Assembly: GCA_031216915.1 (NCBI GenBank)
Contig: CM062294.1
Coordinates: 167,107,455 to 167,171,454 of the forward strand
DNA: 64,000 nucleotides
Direction of reading: 5' to 3'
From: Pictodentalium vernedei
Taxonomy: Eukaryota > Mollusca > Scaphopoda > Dentaliida > Dentaliidae
Shown here: piece after piece, positions 34,419-45,193 of the stretch
Position numbering within the stretch: position 1 is the stretch's first letter
Layout: every line of letters starts with the position of its first letter
The notes under the pieces: model-generated
What the model was told of the DNA's origin: nothing
The model's database searches: none
Seen by the model: only the letters and a program-made list of their open reading frames with translations
Made by a program: the position numbers and the translations under genes

Positions 34419-37390
34419 TTGAAAGGATTTTGATCAATTGTAATAAGAGGAAGTCTTCCTCTGACTTTTATAATCATTCTATATGTGGTCAGTGTACTCG
34501 CATTAACTCCTGTTCTGTATCGTATGATTTCGATGACAACATGGGAAGCGTATGTCACGGTATGTTAGTGGGGAATTGGACACTCCGGTCCTTTCCCCAC
34601 AGGGTCACTCTACTTTATCAATTTCTATTTCAGACGATCAAGATTAGGGTGATGTATCTGTGATGTCTTCCAACAGTGTGCCTCCGTCGTCACAATTAAT
34701 GAAGGGCTAGCGGAAAAGTGCTCATGTAAATACGCCAATTGCCTAAGAGGACCCTAGTAGGTTCGACGGCCTTTGACGTCCGCTAGCTCGCCCGGTGTAG
34801 CGTCCATTCATCGAATGGTTCGGCAGCCAGGTTCGTCCGTTGCGGTCTAGAAGGAGTTTTGGGGTGATGCGAGCACTATAAATCAACCAAATGCACACCC
34901 AGTGACGGCGGATTAGAGGGAGAACGGAGGAAGCCTTTTAGTCCGGTTCATAGCTCATTCTGGTCCATCCGGACGACGAGCGAGAGAGGCCCCTCTCTCG
35001 TACAACAACATCTGGCCCCAGATGTTGTGGTACAAAATGTTTCGCATTCGGAGCATATGTCCGTCGCTCGGGACGCTCAGACATATAGGCAGTCTGGAGT
35101 AGACTGTCAACAAGGCTTCCTCATTCTCATGGTAGCGCACACGACCGCTCTTGGCTACGTGACCTCGGATATCCAGTCAGCTTCACCAGTCAGAGAATCA
35201 TCGGCGACCAGGTCACACCATCCGGTAGCCAGGGACACGAGGCCTGCAGACTCCGGACGTTCGCATAGGAAAGTGTGCGGGAGTCAACGTACACAGAGCT
35301 TCCGGCGGCAATGCATCGTAAGACCGCTACTGCACAGGCCTCGGGAACGGACGTGCTTTCCTAAATAGCACAGCTTATCGCAGCATCCCAGCATCAACTG
35401 AATCTGTTGCATATTTTTTATCCGACGATGCTGGGTCGGGACGCTCCGCGGAAGTGGGTACGGACGTTCGAAAATTTCATCCGGTCCGACGGGATACCGA
35501 AAGGGATTCGGAGGATTTCGAGATTTCCCTTTCGGAACAACATATGCTGTTGTGTATGTCATCTGACTTGATCTTCTACAGCTTCTTTCGTCGGACCAGA
35601 ATGCTGCGATGCCGGATAAGAAACTGATAGCGTCGGTGGACTTAGAAATTTTTGGTTCGGTTCAGGGACATCGTCCCTCTGTTCCGACATAGTCCAATAA
35701 TGTCACACAAACTTTCGAATTATTGAACGACGCTATATATATATTATTATTATATGCTTGCTATTACCAAGCATTTCGGGTTTCTTGTTCGCAAAGTTAC
35801 GGAGATGTCTTTCAAAAGTGTGCCTCTGTCGTCATAGTTAATGAAGAGCTAGCGGCAATAAGTGCTCATGGAATATGTCTATCGCCTAAGAGGTCCCTTG
35901 TAGGATCGACGGAGTGACATTCGCTAGCTCACCCGGTGTAGCGTACATTCATTGAATGCTTCGGCTGCCGGGTTCGTCCGTTGCGGTCTAGGAAGGAGAT
36001 TTGGGTGATGCGAGCACTATAATTACTTTAGTACTCACCCAGTGACGGCGGATTGAGGACAGATCGGAGGAAGCCTGTTAGTCCGGTTCCTGGCTTGTCC
36101 AGGTCCGTCCGGGCTGTGAGCGAGAGAGGTCCCTCTCTCGTCCAACAACATAGGGGACTGCATGTTGTGGTTCAGATATTTTACATTCGGAGCATATGTC
36201 TGTCGGTCGGGACACTCCGTTATATTGACAGTCCGAGAGACTGTCGATAATGCTTCCTCATCCTCACAGCAGGGCACACGACCGCACATTGGCTACGTGA
36301 CCTCGAGTATCCGATCAGTTTCGTCATTCAGTGATTCCACGGCGAATAGGTCACGCCATCCGGTAGCCAAGGGACACGAGGCCTATACACTCCGTTCGTT
36401 CGCATATTAGTAGTATGCACGGGGTAACTATCACGGAGCTTCCAGCGGCAATGCATTGTAGGACCGCTTCTCCACAGGCCTCAGTGACGGACATGCTATC
36501 CGAGTTAGCACAGTTTTTTCGCAGCATCCCAGCAATCGACAGTTTCTTAGTCGAATCCGGAATTATCTGACGGCGCTGGGTCGGTGCGGTCCGCGGTTGC
36601 ATCAGGTACGGACGACCGAACGCTTTATAGGGTCCGACAGGATGGCGAAAGGGATTCGAAAGATTTCGAGTTTTCACTTTCGTAGCATCGGAAGCTGCCA
36701 TTCATATCTTCTGGCATTATCTTCCAGTGATTGTTATTTCGGACTACATTGCTGCGATGTTGGATAAGAGACTTATAGTGTCATTGGACACGGAATTTTG
36801 GATCGGTTCAGGGACATTGTCCCTGACTTACCGACACAGTCCAATTATGTCATTAGAACATGTGTATTATTTATCGACGCTATATATGCATATAAGCCTG
36901 CTACCAAGTATGATAGTTTAGTTTCTTGTCCGCAATGCTCATTTCTGCCTTTTTATCATTTATACGAATAATTTATTTTGGCAGAGCAGGGCATACCGAG
37001 AGTTTATATGCGTCTAGACGGCGTGGTTAAAGACTGGAAATATTCTTTTTCGCCGTCTATGTCTTTTCCAACCACAATGTTGGAAACGACAATGATGTCT
37101 AGCAGATTTAACTTAGGCGCTTTATCATACGTAATCCACCTTACTGAGGCGTTATCATTACGTCTTCAAGAAAAGAATTACAGGATATTATCCTCAATGT
37201 GATTTCTTTTGAGGGCAGTAGTTTTTTCACGTATAACTCCGCCCTTCAGTGGCTGATTGGAGTTGGTTAGACGTGACGCAGCCCTAGATACATCCACGCG
37301 CGTGGATAGTAAGGTGAAGAACTCTCTCAGAGTCGCTTCGTTCTCGGAGAAGCTTCTCTTCGATGGCAACTTTTCAGCAATCCATGAATT
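34419..37390 (+). pseudogene. DIRS gag pseudogene, copy 4
   Basis: The start is TTG as in copies 1-3. The Cys-rich N-terminus, the internal duplication (second unit from about 35,818 'tgtgcctctgtcg') and the C-terminal 'RRDAA' region are present with stops and frameshifts. A stretch near 35,820 reads CASVVIVNEELAAISAHG, which aligns with the ELAAKVLMNI region of the copy 5 Gag. Confidence 0.75.
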
Positions 37391-37439
37391 GCTCGATTTA
37401 CACGTTCTCTTGTCTATCTAGTGTTGCAAGAGATTCAGA

Positions 37440-38290
37440 CTGGGGCAAACATTCGGTGGTTGACTCAGAGAGTGCCACTGCAGTTGCTGGATCCGAGTGT
37501 TATAATTATGACGGTTGCCAGTCAAACAGGTTGGGATATAATATTGATCCCAACGGATTCAAAGTGCCAGGGTCTTTGGGTTCCGCAGTCTCTAAGCAAG
37601 CACTTATCTTCCGCGGAATAATGTTTTTTAGGCTTGCTTTATGTCATTGGATGAACATTATTCATAAACGCATGTCCAAATCCTGTCCGTTAATTCGACA
37701 GTAGTGGCATATCTCCGGAACCAGGGAGGCACTCATTCGTTCCCGTTATTCAATTTAATGGAAAGAATCCTTCTGTTTGTTATAGTACACCAAGTTCTGT
37801 TTCGGTCCGTTATATTCCGGGTCGTCTGATTGTTTTACCAGACTCCCGTTCACTTATGGGTCGCTTGTTGCCGTCAGAATGGACTCTCAACAAACAAGTA
37901 TTCAATCAGATTTGCTATCAATGGGAGCACCCAATGATAATTTATTTACGACACAGCTTGCTAATCAATTGCAGACGTATGTGTTTGCTTGTCCGGATCT
38001 GTGAGCTAATGATCTTAACGCTCTATTGATCTAATAGGACGGAATGATAGGATATGCGTATCCTCCGGCGCTGTTGTTTCAGCAGGTATTGCTAAGATAA
38101 ACAACCACAATACATTTCTGTTGATAGCATCTCTGTCTTCACAGAGACCGTGGGTAAATTTACTCTGATGTCTACTGTGGGACTTAACGCGAAATCTTCC
38201 TCAATGAGAGGATCTTTTTTCGCTGGGTGAAATCGTGTCATCTTTATCACAACCCACAAGGTCGCAACCTTCACGTATTCTGTTGTGTGG
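37440..38290 (+). pseudogene. RNase H + methyltransferase-like remnant, copy 4
   Basis: The upstream frame reads IRWLTQRVPLQLLDPSVIIM followed by TVASQTGWD, which is the RT-thumb-to-RNase-H linker of DIRS followed by the RNase H start. The RT palm that should precede it is missing. The SDNT motif is changed to SVNS as in copies 2-3. Confidence 0.75.
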
Positions 38291-39320
38291 TCCTTATTGC
38301 ATTGTAAGCATTGTACTGGACGAGCTTTGGACGCGATTTCTTACTATAGGAGATCCTCTTCTTCGCTATTCTATGCGGCTAAAGTGGAGGCTCTTCCGTC
38401 GTTGGTGTAGGGATCACTATGTTCATATTGTTGATCCCTCCATACTACTCATTGCAACTTTTTAGTATACTTGTTTGACAAGATCTACTGCAGCCTGTTA
38501 TTATTAAGGTTAAAGGTTTATGTTACCTCATACCTATGCACTCTGTGATAGTTTACAATTGAGTCTTATGTCTCTTTATCTAAGTCAGTTAGTAACTTTT
38601 CGATAAATAGACTTAGAATCATTAGATTAAATTCCTATATGGAATTTAACTTCGGTTCTTATTTAGCTAAGTAATCATTTGAGCCTCTGGAAACAGTAGT
38701 TTTCAAATTCTGACCTTTTAGACAGTAATTCTGTTGGCTTCTCTTTTACTGAAGAGTCAGTGAGTTTCATGCACTATCGGTGGATGATTTTCACTTTCGT
38801 AGTTTCGGAATCACTACTTCCTTTACTATTTAGGTTGAATTTTTGCATAAGAGTTAGGCTCCTAATATCCGGATCCTATTGTTATTAAGGTCCTTCCGTC
38901 TTCGTACGGGCATAGGCCTTTACTCTGTCCGGTTAGAGTTTATGTATTTATAAACAGATATCTGTTTATTACTACGGGCGTAAACTTCTAATGTCTTTGA
39001 TGCCTATTAGAAGGACGTTACGCTCCATTCTATTGCTAATGGATTCAATTAACTATCGATACTGCTTATGGTATATCTTTGACTCAGCAGTTGTGTTTGA
39101 GATTTCGGCTCATGAAGTAAGAGTTCTTTTACATCCTGGGCTTACATTAATAGTGTCGCTATTATAGATTTTTGAAGGCTGCTCATTGCGCTCAGCCATC
39201 CACATTCATGAATTTTTTATCTCAGAAATATTGAGTCCATTTCTGGAGGCCTCTATTGTTAGGTCTATTATCTACTGCTCAGAATGTCATTCACTTAACA
39301 GTTGCTACTATAGCTAGCTA
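38290..39320 (+). pseudogene. Tyrosine recombinase pseudogene, copy 4
   Basis: Same recombinase landmarks as copy 2 but without the 41-bp deletion (the segment 38,937-38,980 is present). Broken by stops. Confidence 0.7.
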
Positions 39321-39880
39321 GGCTGTCTGTTTCGGCAGTGACTCCGTTCTGCTGCCCTCTTCGCTCTGGGCTATTTGACCCAGGGCAAGAAAAGGGGGGG
39401 GAGGGTGTTCCCTTGGGTCACCTGTTTTACTATGAAAACAAGGGGATACCTCCTCCGGAGTTAGTAATTCTGAGCTGTTATTGGGATGGTTGTTTAGTGA
39501 GAAGTTTATGTTTTAAAATTCATTCAAGTCTTAGTTTTTAAAGTATAGCTTTTGAATATAGCACGTGTCAACGGTCATGATTATGCAATCCTCAGACACT
39601 TTTAAGGAGTATAAAGAGTCTCTATTCTCTAGACTTAATTTATTTATTGGCTTACTTTAAAAATTATTAGTATAAGGATTATACTAGATATTAATAGAGT
39701 ACATGGGTGTATGATGCTCAATTTTGGAAGGTGTTGTATCTTTCTAATTTATCATAAATAAGAAAGATACATGTAAGGCCTAATACTTCTTTTTCCCTAG
39801 AGGGGATGACTCTATTTTATATTATTGAGCGTATTCCATCTTGCTCTATGTCCTTGGCCCTCCAGCCTTTTTACTATTCA

Positions 39881-39967
39881 GCTATGTCTGGGTCATTGGT
39901 ACAGTATAAAAATGTTAAAAAATTTATAGTAATTTATATATTTTTTATACTTACCAATGACCCAGAC
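39881..39967 (+). repeat. DIRS ICR, copy 4
   Basis: Left-end complement joined to right-end complement, as in copies 1-3. Confidence 0.9.
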
Positions 39968-40044
39968 GGGGATGGCCCTCCCAGGAGTTGGGAACTCTTA
40001 CCTCCCCGCTGAGTACATAGCGCTTACCAGGCACTGGTTATTAG

Positions 40045-40269
40045 AATGATTAATGGCGCCAATTTCGGAACGTCCTTGACACTGCGCATGCGCAGTAGAG
40101 GTGAAGTGTGGAGGGCCATTCAGGACATGTTTTCTTTGGTTTTAGATGCAAATTTTGGGGATTGGGGGGCAAAATTTGTGTTTGGCCCTATATTTTAAGA
40201 GTTAGCACCAGCTATGTCTGGGTCATTGATAAGTATAAAAAATATATAAATTACTTTAAATTTTTTAAC
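40045..40269 (+). repeat. Right ITR of DIRS copy 4
   Basis: CTGCGCATGCGCAG at 40,082-40,095; 'atattttaagag' matches the left ITR exactly here, unlike copies 2 and 3. Confidence 0.9.
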
Positions 40270-41275
40270 TTTCTTCCATTTCCGTCAAAAAATGTTGAGC
40301 TGGCAACGACCTTTGAACTTAGTTTAGTCAGGCATCAATATATTCCTTTGGCACGCCATACAGGACACATTTTTGATCAGATCGGTTTGAAACTTGGTGT
40401 GCTTGTTTGGGGTTGCCTGTAGATGGGACCTATCAATTTTCTTGGATATCCGCCAAAAAATGTTGCCTCTGGCAATGACCTTTGATAAACTTAGTGCAGT
40501 TATGCATCAAATTTTCCCTTTGGCACACCCTGCTGGGCACATTTATTAGCGGATCGCTTTGAAACTTGGTATACTTGTTTGGGGTGACCTCTAGATGGGA
40601 GTTGTTGATTTTCTTTCATGTCTGTCAAAAAATGTTGCAGCTGGCAACGTTCTTAGAATTTAGTTTATCTGGACCTCAATATTTCCCTTTGGCACACCCT
40701 ACAGGGCATTTATGATTGGATTGCTTTGAAATCTGGCATGCTTGTTTGGAGTGACCTCTAGATGGGAGCTATTGATTTTCTTCCACTTCCATAAAAAAAT
40801 GATGACACTGGCAACGACCTTTGAACTTAATTTAGTCAGCCTTCAATATATTCCTTTGGCATGACCTATAGGGCACATTTATGATCATATCAGTTTGAAA
40901 CTTTGTAAGCTTTTTTGGTGTTACCTCTAGATGGGACCTATCGATTTTCTTCAATATCTGTCAGAAAATGTTGCCGCTGGCAACGACTTTCGATGAACTT
41001 CATGCAGTTATTCATCGATATTTCCATTTGGCACACCCTGCAGTGCACATTTTTGACCGGATCATTTTGAAACTTGATGTGCTTACTTGGGGTGAGCTCT
41101 AGATGGGAGCTATCGATTTTCTTCCATTTCCGTCAAAAAAATGTTGCGTCTGGCAACGTTCTTAGAACTCTGTTAAGTCATACCTCAATATTTCCCTTTG
41201 GCACATCCTACAGGGCACATTTATGATCAAATTATTTTGAAACCTGGCATGCTTGTTTGGGTTTATGTCAGTACT
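40270..41275. repeat. 170-bp satellite, right part (about 6 units)
   Basis: 'aaaaaatgttg' recurs at about 40,287, 40,457, 40,628, 40,795, 40,965 and 41,134, a period near 170 bp. Each unit also has 'cctttggcacacc', 'tttgaaacttgg' and 'gacctctagatgggagctatcgattttctt'-type blocks. It is the continuation of the array at 24,028 and 32,969, split by DIRS insertion and duplication. Confidence 0.85.
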
Positions 41276-41296
41276 GTTTGCTATTAATTTATTGGT

Positions 41297-42125
41297 TGCC
41301 TTTGTTATCACTGTGCTATGAGAACAAATATTTTTTGGTTCAGTCAGACCCACTCTGGGACTCAAAAAGGGAGATAATTAAAAAAAATTTCCAAAAACAC
41401 CAGACAAAATAATGTTCCTTGAATTCAGCAACCCTAGGACGTGTATTTCAAATGTGTTGAATCCAAGTTCCTGTGTTAATATTTGTTGTTGTTTGGGGAG
41501 GGTAAACATTATTAGCACAACCCGATTTTCTATTTACAATGAGAAAAATAAAACCTCCTCACCCGTGGGAACCCTATGAGCTGAAGATAAAAAATTCAAA
41601 TACCTATATTTTGAGAAGGACTGGACAAATATTTATGAATTAGTATGAATCAACCTTAGAAGGGTTTGAATCAAATAGGCCAAAACAGTTGCTAACGTTT
41701 GACTTATGGTGCGCCATACAAGGATCCCCATTGTAACACTGACCCCATGAAGATTTCTTTTCCAGTTTAGCATCTAACTGTCGCCCACCTTTACAATACT
41801 TTACCTATACATTTGTTACATGCTGCGGTCAGCATTTATGTACAGACCGTTACAATACTTTATACGTACCGCTGGCAGCTGCTCATCGTTGCTCGTTGGT
41901 TCTCTCTGGGTACTCCGGCTTCTTCCACCCTTAAAACTGTCACGGTCCTGATTAGCCATTGTGCATAAGTCTGTGACCTTAAACACCAATAAATAAATAA
42001 ATAAATTTAAATGTACCTTGTTATCAGGTCATTACTTAGATATGTGTCATTGCTGTGTCACATACTATGCATGTACATGTCTTACACAAGTTGAGCTACA
42101 GTGTAATTGACACTTTCATTTATCT
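41297..42125. repeat. Segment duplicated at 44,550-44,840, with a SINE-tail insertion
   Basis: 41,297-41,367 and 41,752-42,125 match 44,550-44,840. The duplicate lacks about 385 bp in the middle and also lacks the SINE tail at 41,870-42,012, giving an empty site for it. Confidence 0.7.
41870..42012 (+). mobile_element. SINE 3' tail fragment
   Basis: Contains 'gggtactccggcttcttcc', 'ccttaaaactgtcac' and 'ttaaacaccaataaataaat', the tail shared by the SINEs at 58.3-58.6 kb and 62.5 kb. It is flanked by an approximate target duplication (tacgtacc / aatgtacc). The paralogous segment near 44,735 lacks it. Confidence 0.7.
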
Positions 42126-42168
42126 AGTGACTATATCAGTGACATCTTCTTATTATGTGCTCTTTTAG

Positions 42169-42310
42169 AGTTATTCTAAGAGGCCCTTATGTTGGACTGG
42201 AGTTTATAAGTTGCAGTCAATACAAACAAATGATGGGACGAGCAGGACGAGCTGGACTTGACACATCTGGTGAAAGTATACTCATTGCAAAAAGAAAAGA
42301 TATGAAGCAG
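42169..42310 (+). CDS. HELQ: HELQ-like DNA helicase, internal exon (motif VI)
   Basis: A 142-bp exon between acceptor '…gtgctcttttag' and donor 'CAG|gtatgtgtg'. Its first base completes the Arg codon of the exon ending at 14,237, giving [15 protein letters not shown] across the junction. The peptide contains [20 protein letters not shown], motif VI of HELQ-type Ski2-like helicases, with the arginine finger in Q..GRAGR. It ends in phase 0 after KDMKQ. There are no stops. No later exon (winged-helix or ratchet domain) was recognised in the remaining 21.7 kb. Confidence 0.92.
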
Positions 42311-42646
42311 GTATGTGTGTTTTTGTTACAGCAAGCAAATTTTTTCTCTGGAGCTGGGAGGTTTTGATCTCTCAGATTCGATTTCGGTCTGACTTCAGGA
42401 AAAAAAAACACTCTGTTTCGGTTTTTTCAGTTCAGTTTTTCTGTGTTAAAAACTGATAGTAAATAACAGTGAAGGCTCCTTCACTTGGAAAAAATCTGTA
42501 TTATGACACCACTTGCCACAAATCCCTGTCTGTATTGGGTTCTGCCTAACTTCCGTTTGGGTTCTAGGGGATCAGTTGCTAAGTCTATTTAGTAAAAAAA
42601 AAACGTAAATCAGGGTAAAAAATGAATAAAGTTCTAATAAAATCTG

Positions 42647-42724
42647 TTGTGTTTTCATTGTCACATTATTGACTTATCCATTGGACGAGTCAATAAAGGA
42701 GAGAATGTGACAATGAGAACACAA
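42647..42724. repeat. Hairpin, arms about 30 bp
   Basis: 'ttgtgttttcattgtcacat' pairs with 'atgtgacaatgagaacacaa', and 'ttgact' with 'agtcaa' further in. Confidence 0.7.
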
Positions 42725-42830
42725 TGTATTCATCCCTTTGCCAGACAGACTAAGTGACAAGAGTCAATAGCAGCAGCTAGTCAAGTTCCCTCCCAGTAAA
42801 ATAGCACAAACACAGTAAACAATCGGCCAT

Positions 42831-43028
42831 ATTTTTTGTACCAATGACCCAGACTTAGCTGGTGCTAACTCTAAAATATTTAGGGCCAAACACAAATTTT
42901 ACCCCCAATCCCCAAAATTTGCATCTAAAACCGAAAATTACATGTCCTATATGGTCCTCCATACTTTTACTCCACTGCGCATGTGCAGTGTCAAGGAGGT
43001 CTCAAAATTGCCGCCAAAAGTCATTTTT
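42831..43028 (+). repeat. Solo ITR relic of the DIRS family
   Basis: It matches the left ITR of copies 1-4 from 'gtaccaatgacccagac' through 'gcgcatgtgcag' to 'ccgccaaaagtcat', with about 10-15% difference by eye. The NRF-1 palindrome has one change. No element body follows; a 336-bp tandem array begins at 43,029. Confidence 0.8.
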
Positions 43029-44530
43029 AGCTCAACTTTGGCGAAGCCAAATTTGAGCTTATGCCATGGCCAGTCGTCCGTCTGTCTGTCAACAATTCAA
43101 TACGGCTCGGGCTAGAGGCCGTATTTATGAACCGATCTTTACGAAACTTCTTTGGTACCTTTGTTATGACCGTGGGACGAGAATGAGTGTTTTTGGGTCC
43201 GGTGCAAAATTCAAGATGGCTGCCAGCTGCCAATTTGTACCGATGATGCAGAAATCTGTTTTTTGCACAGAACTTCCATATGAAAGTGCTGATTTGAATA
43301 ATTTTTTGTATGAATGTTTAGTACCATGGGATACATCACATATAATACGGGGTTTTTTTCTCATACGTAAATTATGCAAATTAGACTAACTTTGATGTAG
43401 TTAGAGTTACTTTCAGCACTGTCAGTGCAAATGCCAATACGGCTCGGGCTAGAGGCTGCATTTATGAACAGATCTTTACGAAACTTCTTGGGTACCTTTG
43501 GTATCACCGTGGGACGAGAACGAGTGTTTTTGGGTGAGGTCCAAAATTCAAGATTGCTGCTGGCAGCCATTTTGTGCAAAATTAGGGGCGATCGGATTTT
43601 TGCGCAGAACTTCCACATGAAAGCTCTGATTTGAATAATTTTTTGTGTGAATGTTTAGTACCATGGGATACATCACATATAATACAGGTTTTTTTCTCGT
43701 GCAGAAATTATGCAAATTAGATGAACTTTGAATTTTTCAGTGCTACTTACACACAGTAAGTACACATGTCAGTACGGCTCGGGCTAGAGGCTGTATTTAT
43801 CAACCGATCTTCACGAAACTTCTTGGGTACCTCTGCTATCACCTTGGGACGAGAACGAGTGTTTCTGAGTGAGGTCCGAAATTCAAGATGGTGGCAGTGG
43901 CCATTTTGTACCGAAATTAGGTCTAGTCAGTTTTTTGTACACAACTTCTATACGGCTCAGGCTAGAGGCCGTATTTATGAATCAATCTTTACGAAACTTC
44001 TTGGGTACCTTTGTTATCACCATGGGATGAGAACGAGTGTTGTTGGGTGTGGTCCAAAATTGAAGATTCCACCAGCAGCCATTTTGTACCAAAACTAGTG
44101 CAATCAGTTTTTTGTACAGAACTTCTGTATGAAAGTTCTGATTTGAATAAATTTTTGTATGAGTATTTAGTAACATGGAATGCATCACAAATAGTACAGG
44201 TTTTTTTTCTTGTGCAGAAATTATGCAAATTAGAAGAACTTTGATTTATTCAGTGCTACTTGTACACAGTAAGTGCACATGTCAATACGGCTCGGGCTAG
44301 AGGCTGTATTTATGAACTGATCTTCACTAAACTTCTTGGGTACCTTTGTTATCACCTTGGGATGAGAACGAGTGTTTCTGGGTGCGGTCCAAAATTCAAG
44401 ATGGCTGCCAGTGTCCATTTTGTACCGAAATTAGGTCCAATCAATTGTTTGTCACAACTTCTATATGGCTTGTTTTTATGAACTGATCTTCACAAAGCTT
44501 CTTCGGTACCTTTGTTATCTCCTTTGGACA
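43029..44530. repeat. Tandem array, unit about 336 bp with 178-bp short units
   Basis: It begins with a TTTTAGCTCAAC-type head. 'tacggctcgggctagagg' recurs at about 43,101, 43,438, 43,772, 43,951 and 44,286, with intervals of about 337, 334, 179 and 335 bp. Units include 'cttcttgggtacctttgtta', 'gagaacgagtgtttttggg', 'aagatggctgcc' and 'atttgaataattttttgta'. Open frames of 60-110 codons on both strands are by-products of the repeat. Confidence 0.85.
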
Positions 44531-44549
44531 GGAACGAGTGTGTTTTGGG

Positions 44550-44840
44550 GTACCTTTGTTATCACTGTGCTATGAGAACAAATATTTTGGAGTTCAGTCA
44601 GACCCACTCTGGGACTCAAAGATTTCTTTTCTAATTTAGCATCTGACTGTCACCCACCTTTACAATACTTTACCTATACATTTGTAACAGGCTACGGTCA
44701 GTATTTATGTACAGACCCTTACAATACTTCATATGTACCTTTGTTATCAAGTCATTACCTAGTTTTTGTCATTGCTGTGTCACATACTATACATGTTCAT
44801 GTCTTAACAAGCTGAGCTACAGTGACACTTTCATTTTGGT
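44550..44840. repeat. Duplicate of the intron segment flanking the HELQ exon
   Basis: Counterpart of 41,297-42,125 without its middle and without the SINE tail. It stops just short of the sequence corresponding to the exon's splice acceptor, so no exon copy exists here. Confidence 0.7.
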
Positions 44841-45019
44841 TTCCAGATGATAACTTTTGTTGTTGTTGACTGATTCAAATAGAATTTGGTATACAGGTGT
44901 ATCAACATAAACCACAGGTCACGTTCAAATCAGGGTTTGGTCCAACATTGTTTTCCAGAGTTATGTCCCTTTTTCGACTTTGAAAAGTTCAATTGGTTTT
45001 CAAATACCTCAAAATGCAC

Positions 45020-45026
45020 ACTTTTT

Positions 45027-45057
<31 letters not shown>

Positions 45058-45062
45058 TCTGG
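45020..45062. repeat. Poly-T then poly-G run
   Basis: About 17 T followed by more than 20 G, then GTCTGGGGGGTGGGG. The plus strand could form a G-quadruplex. Exact lengths are unreliable in any assembly. Confidence 0.8.
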
Positions 45063-45193
45063 GGGGTGGGGACGTATGGCCGGGTGTCCTTTTATTTTAC
45101 TTAGTGCAATATGAGGAATAATCTTCAAAACTCTTCTTCAAACCACTGGTCAGAATCTTTTTATCCCCCCCCCCCCCCACGCCCTCCTGAAAT

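Larger units (their letters stand above)
33326..40269 (+). mobile_element. DIRS-like element, copy 4 (decayed)
   Basis: A 6,944-bp element inserted in the 170-bp satellite. Its left flank '…gggagctatcaat' and right flank 'tttcttccatttccg…' join to recreate the satellite sequence 'agctatcgattttcttcc', so the insertion added and removed no target bases. It retains sequences deleted from copies 2 and 3, and apart from its left end is moderately diverged from them. Confidence 0.92.
14238..42168 (+). other. HELQ: Giant HELQ intron (about 27.9 kb)
   Basis: It is bounded by GT at 14,238 and AG at 42,167-42,168, and the exon phases on both sides fit. It contains MITEs, three DIRS-like elements in the sense orientation, two copies of a 2-kb spacer and a 170-bp satellite. 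About 75% of its length is DIRS sequence. The structure is inferred from exon phase; no transcript evidence is available here. Confidence 0.8.

Noticed and set aside
43766-44098. Open frames of 60-110 codons in the 336-bp array
   Set aside because: They repeat with the array on both strands in different frames and show no conserved protein.
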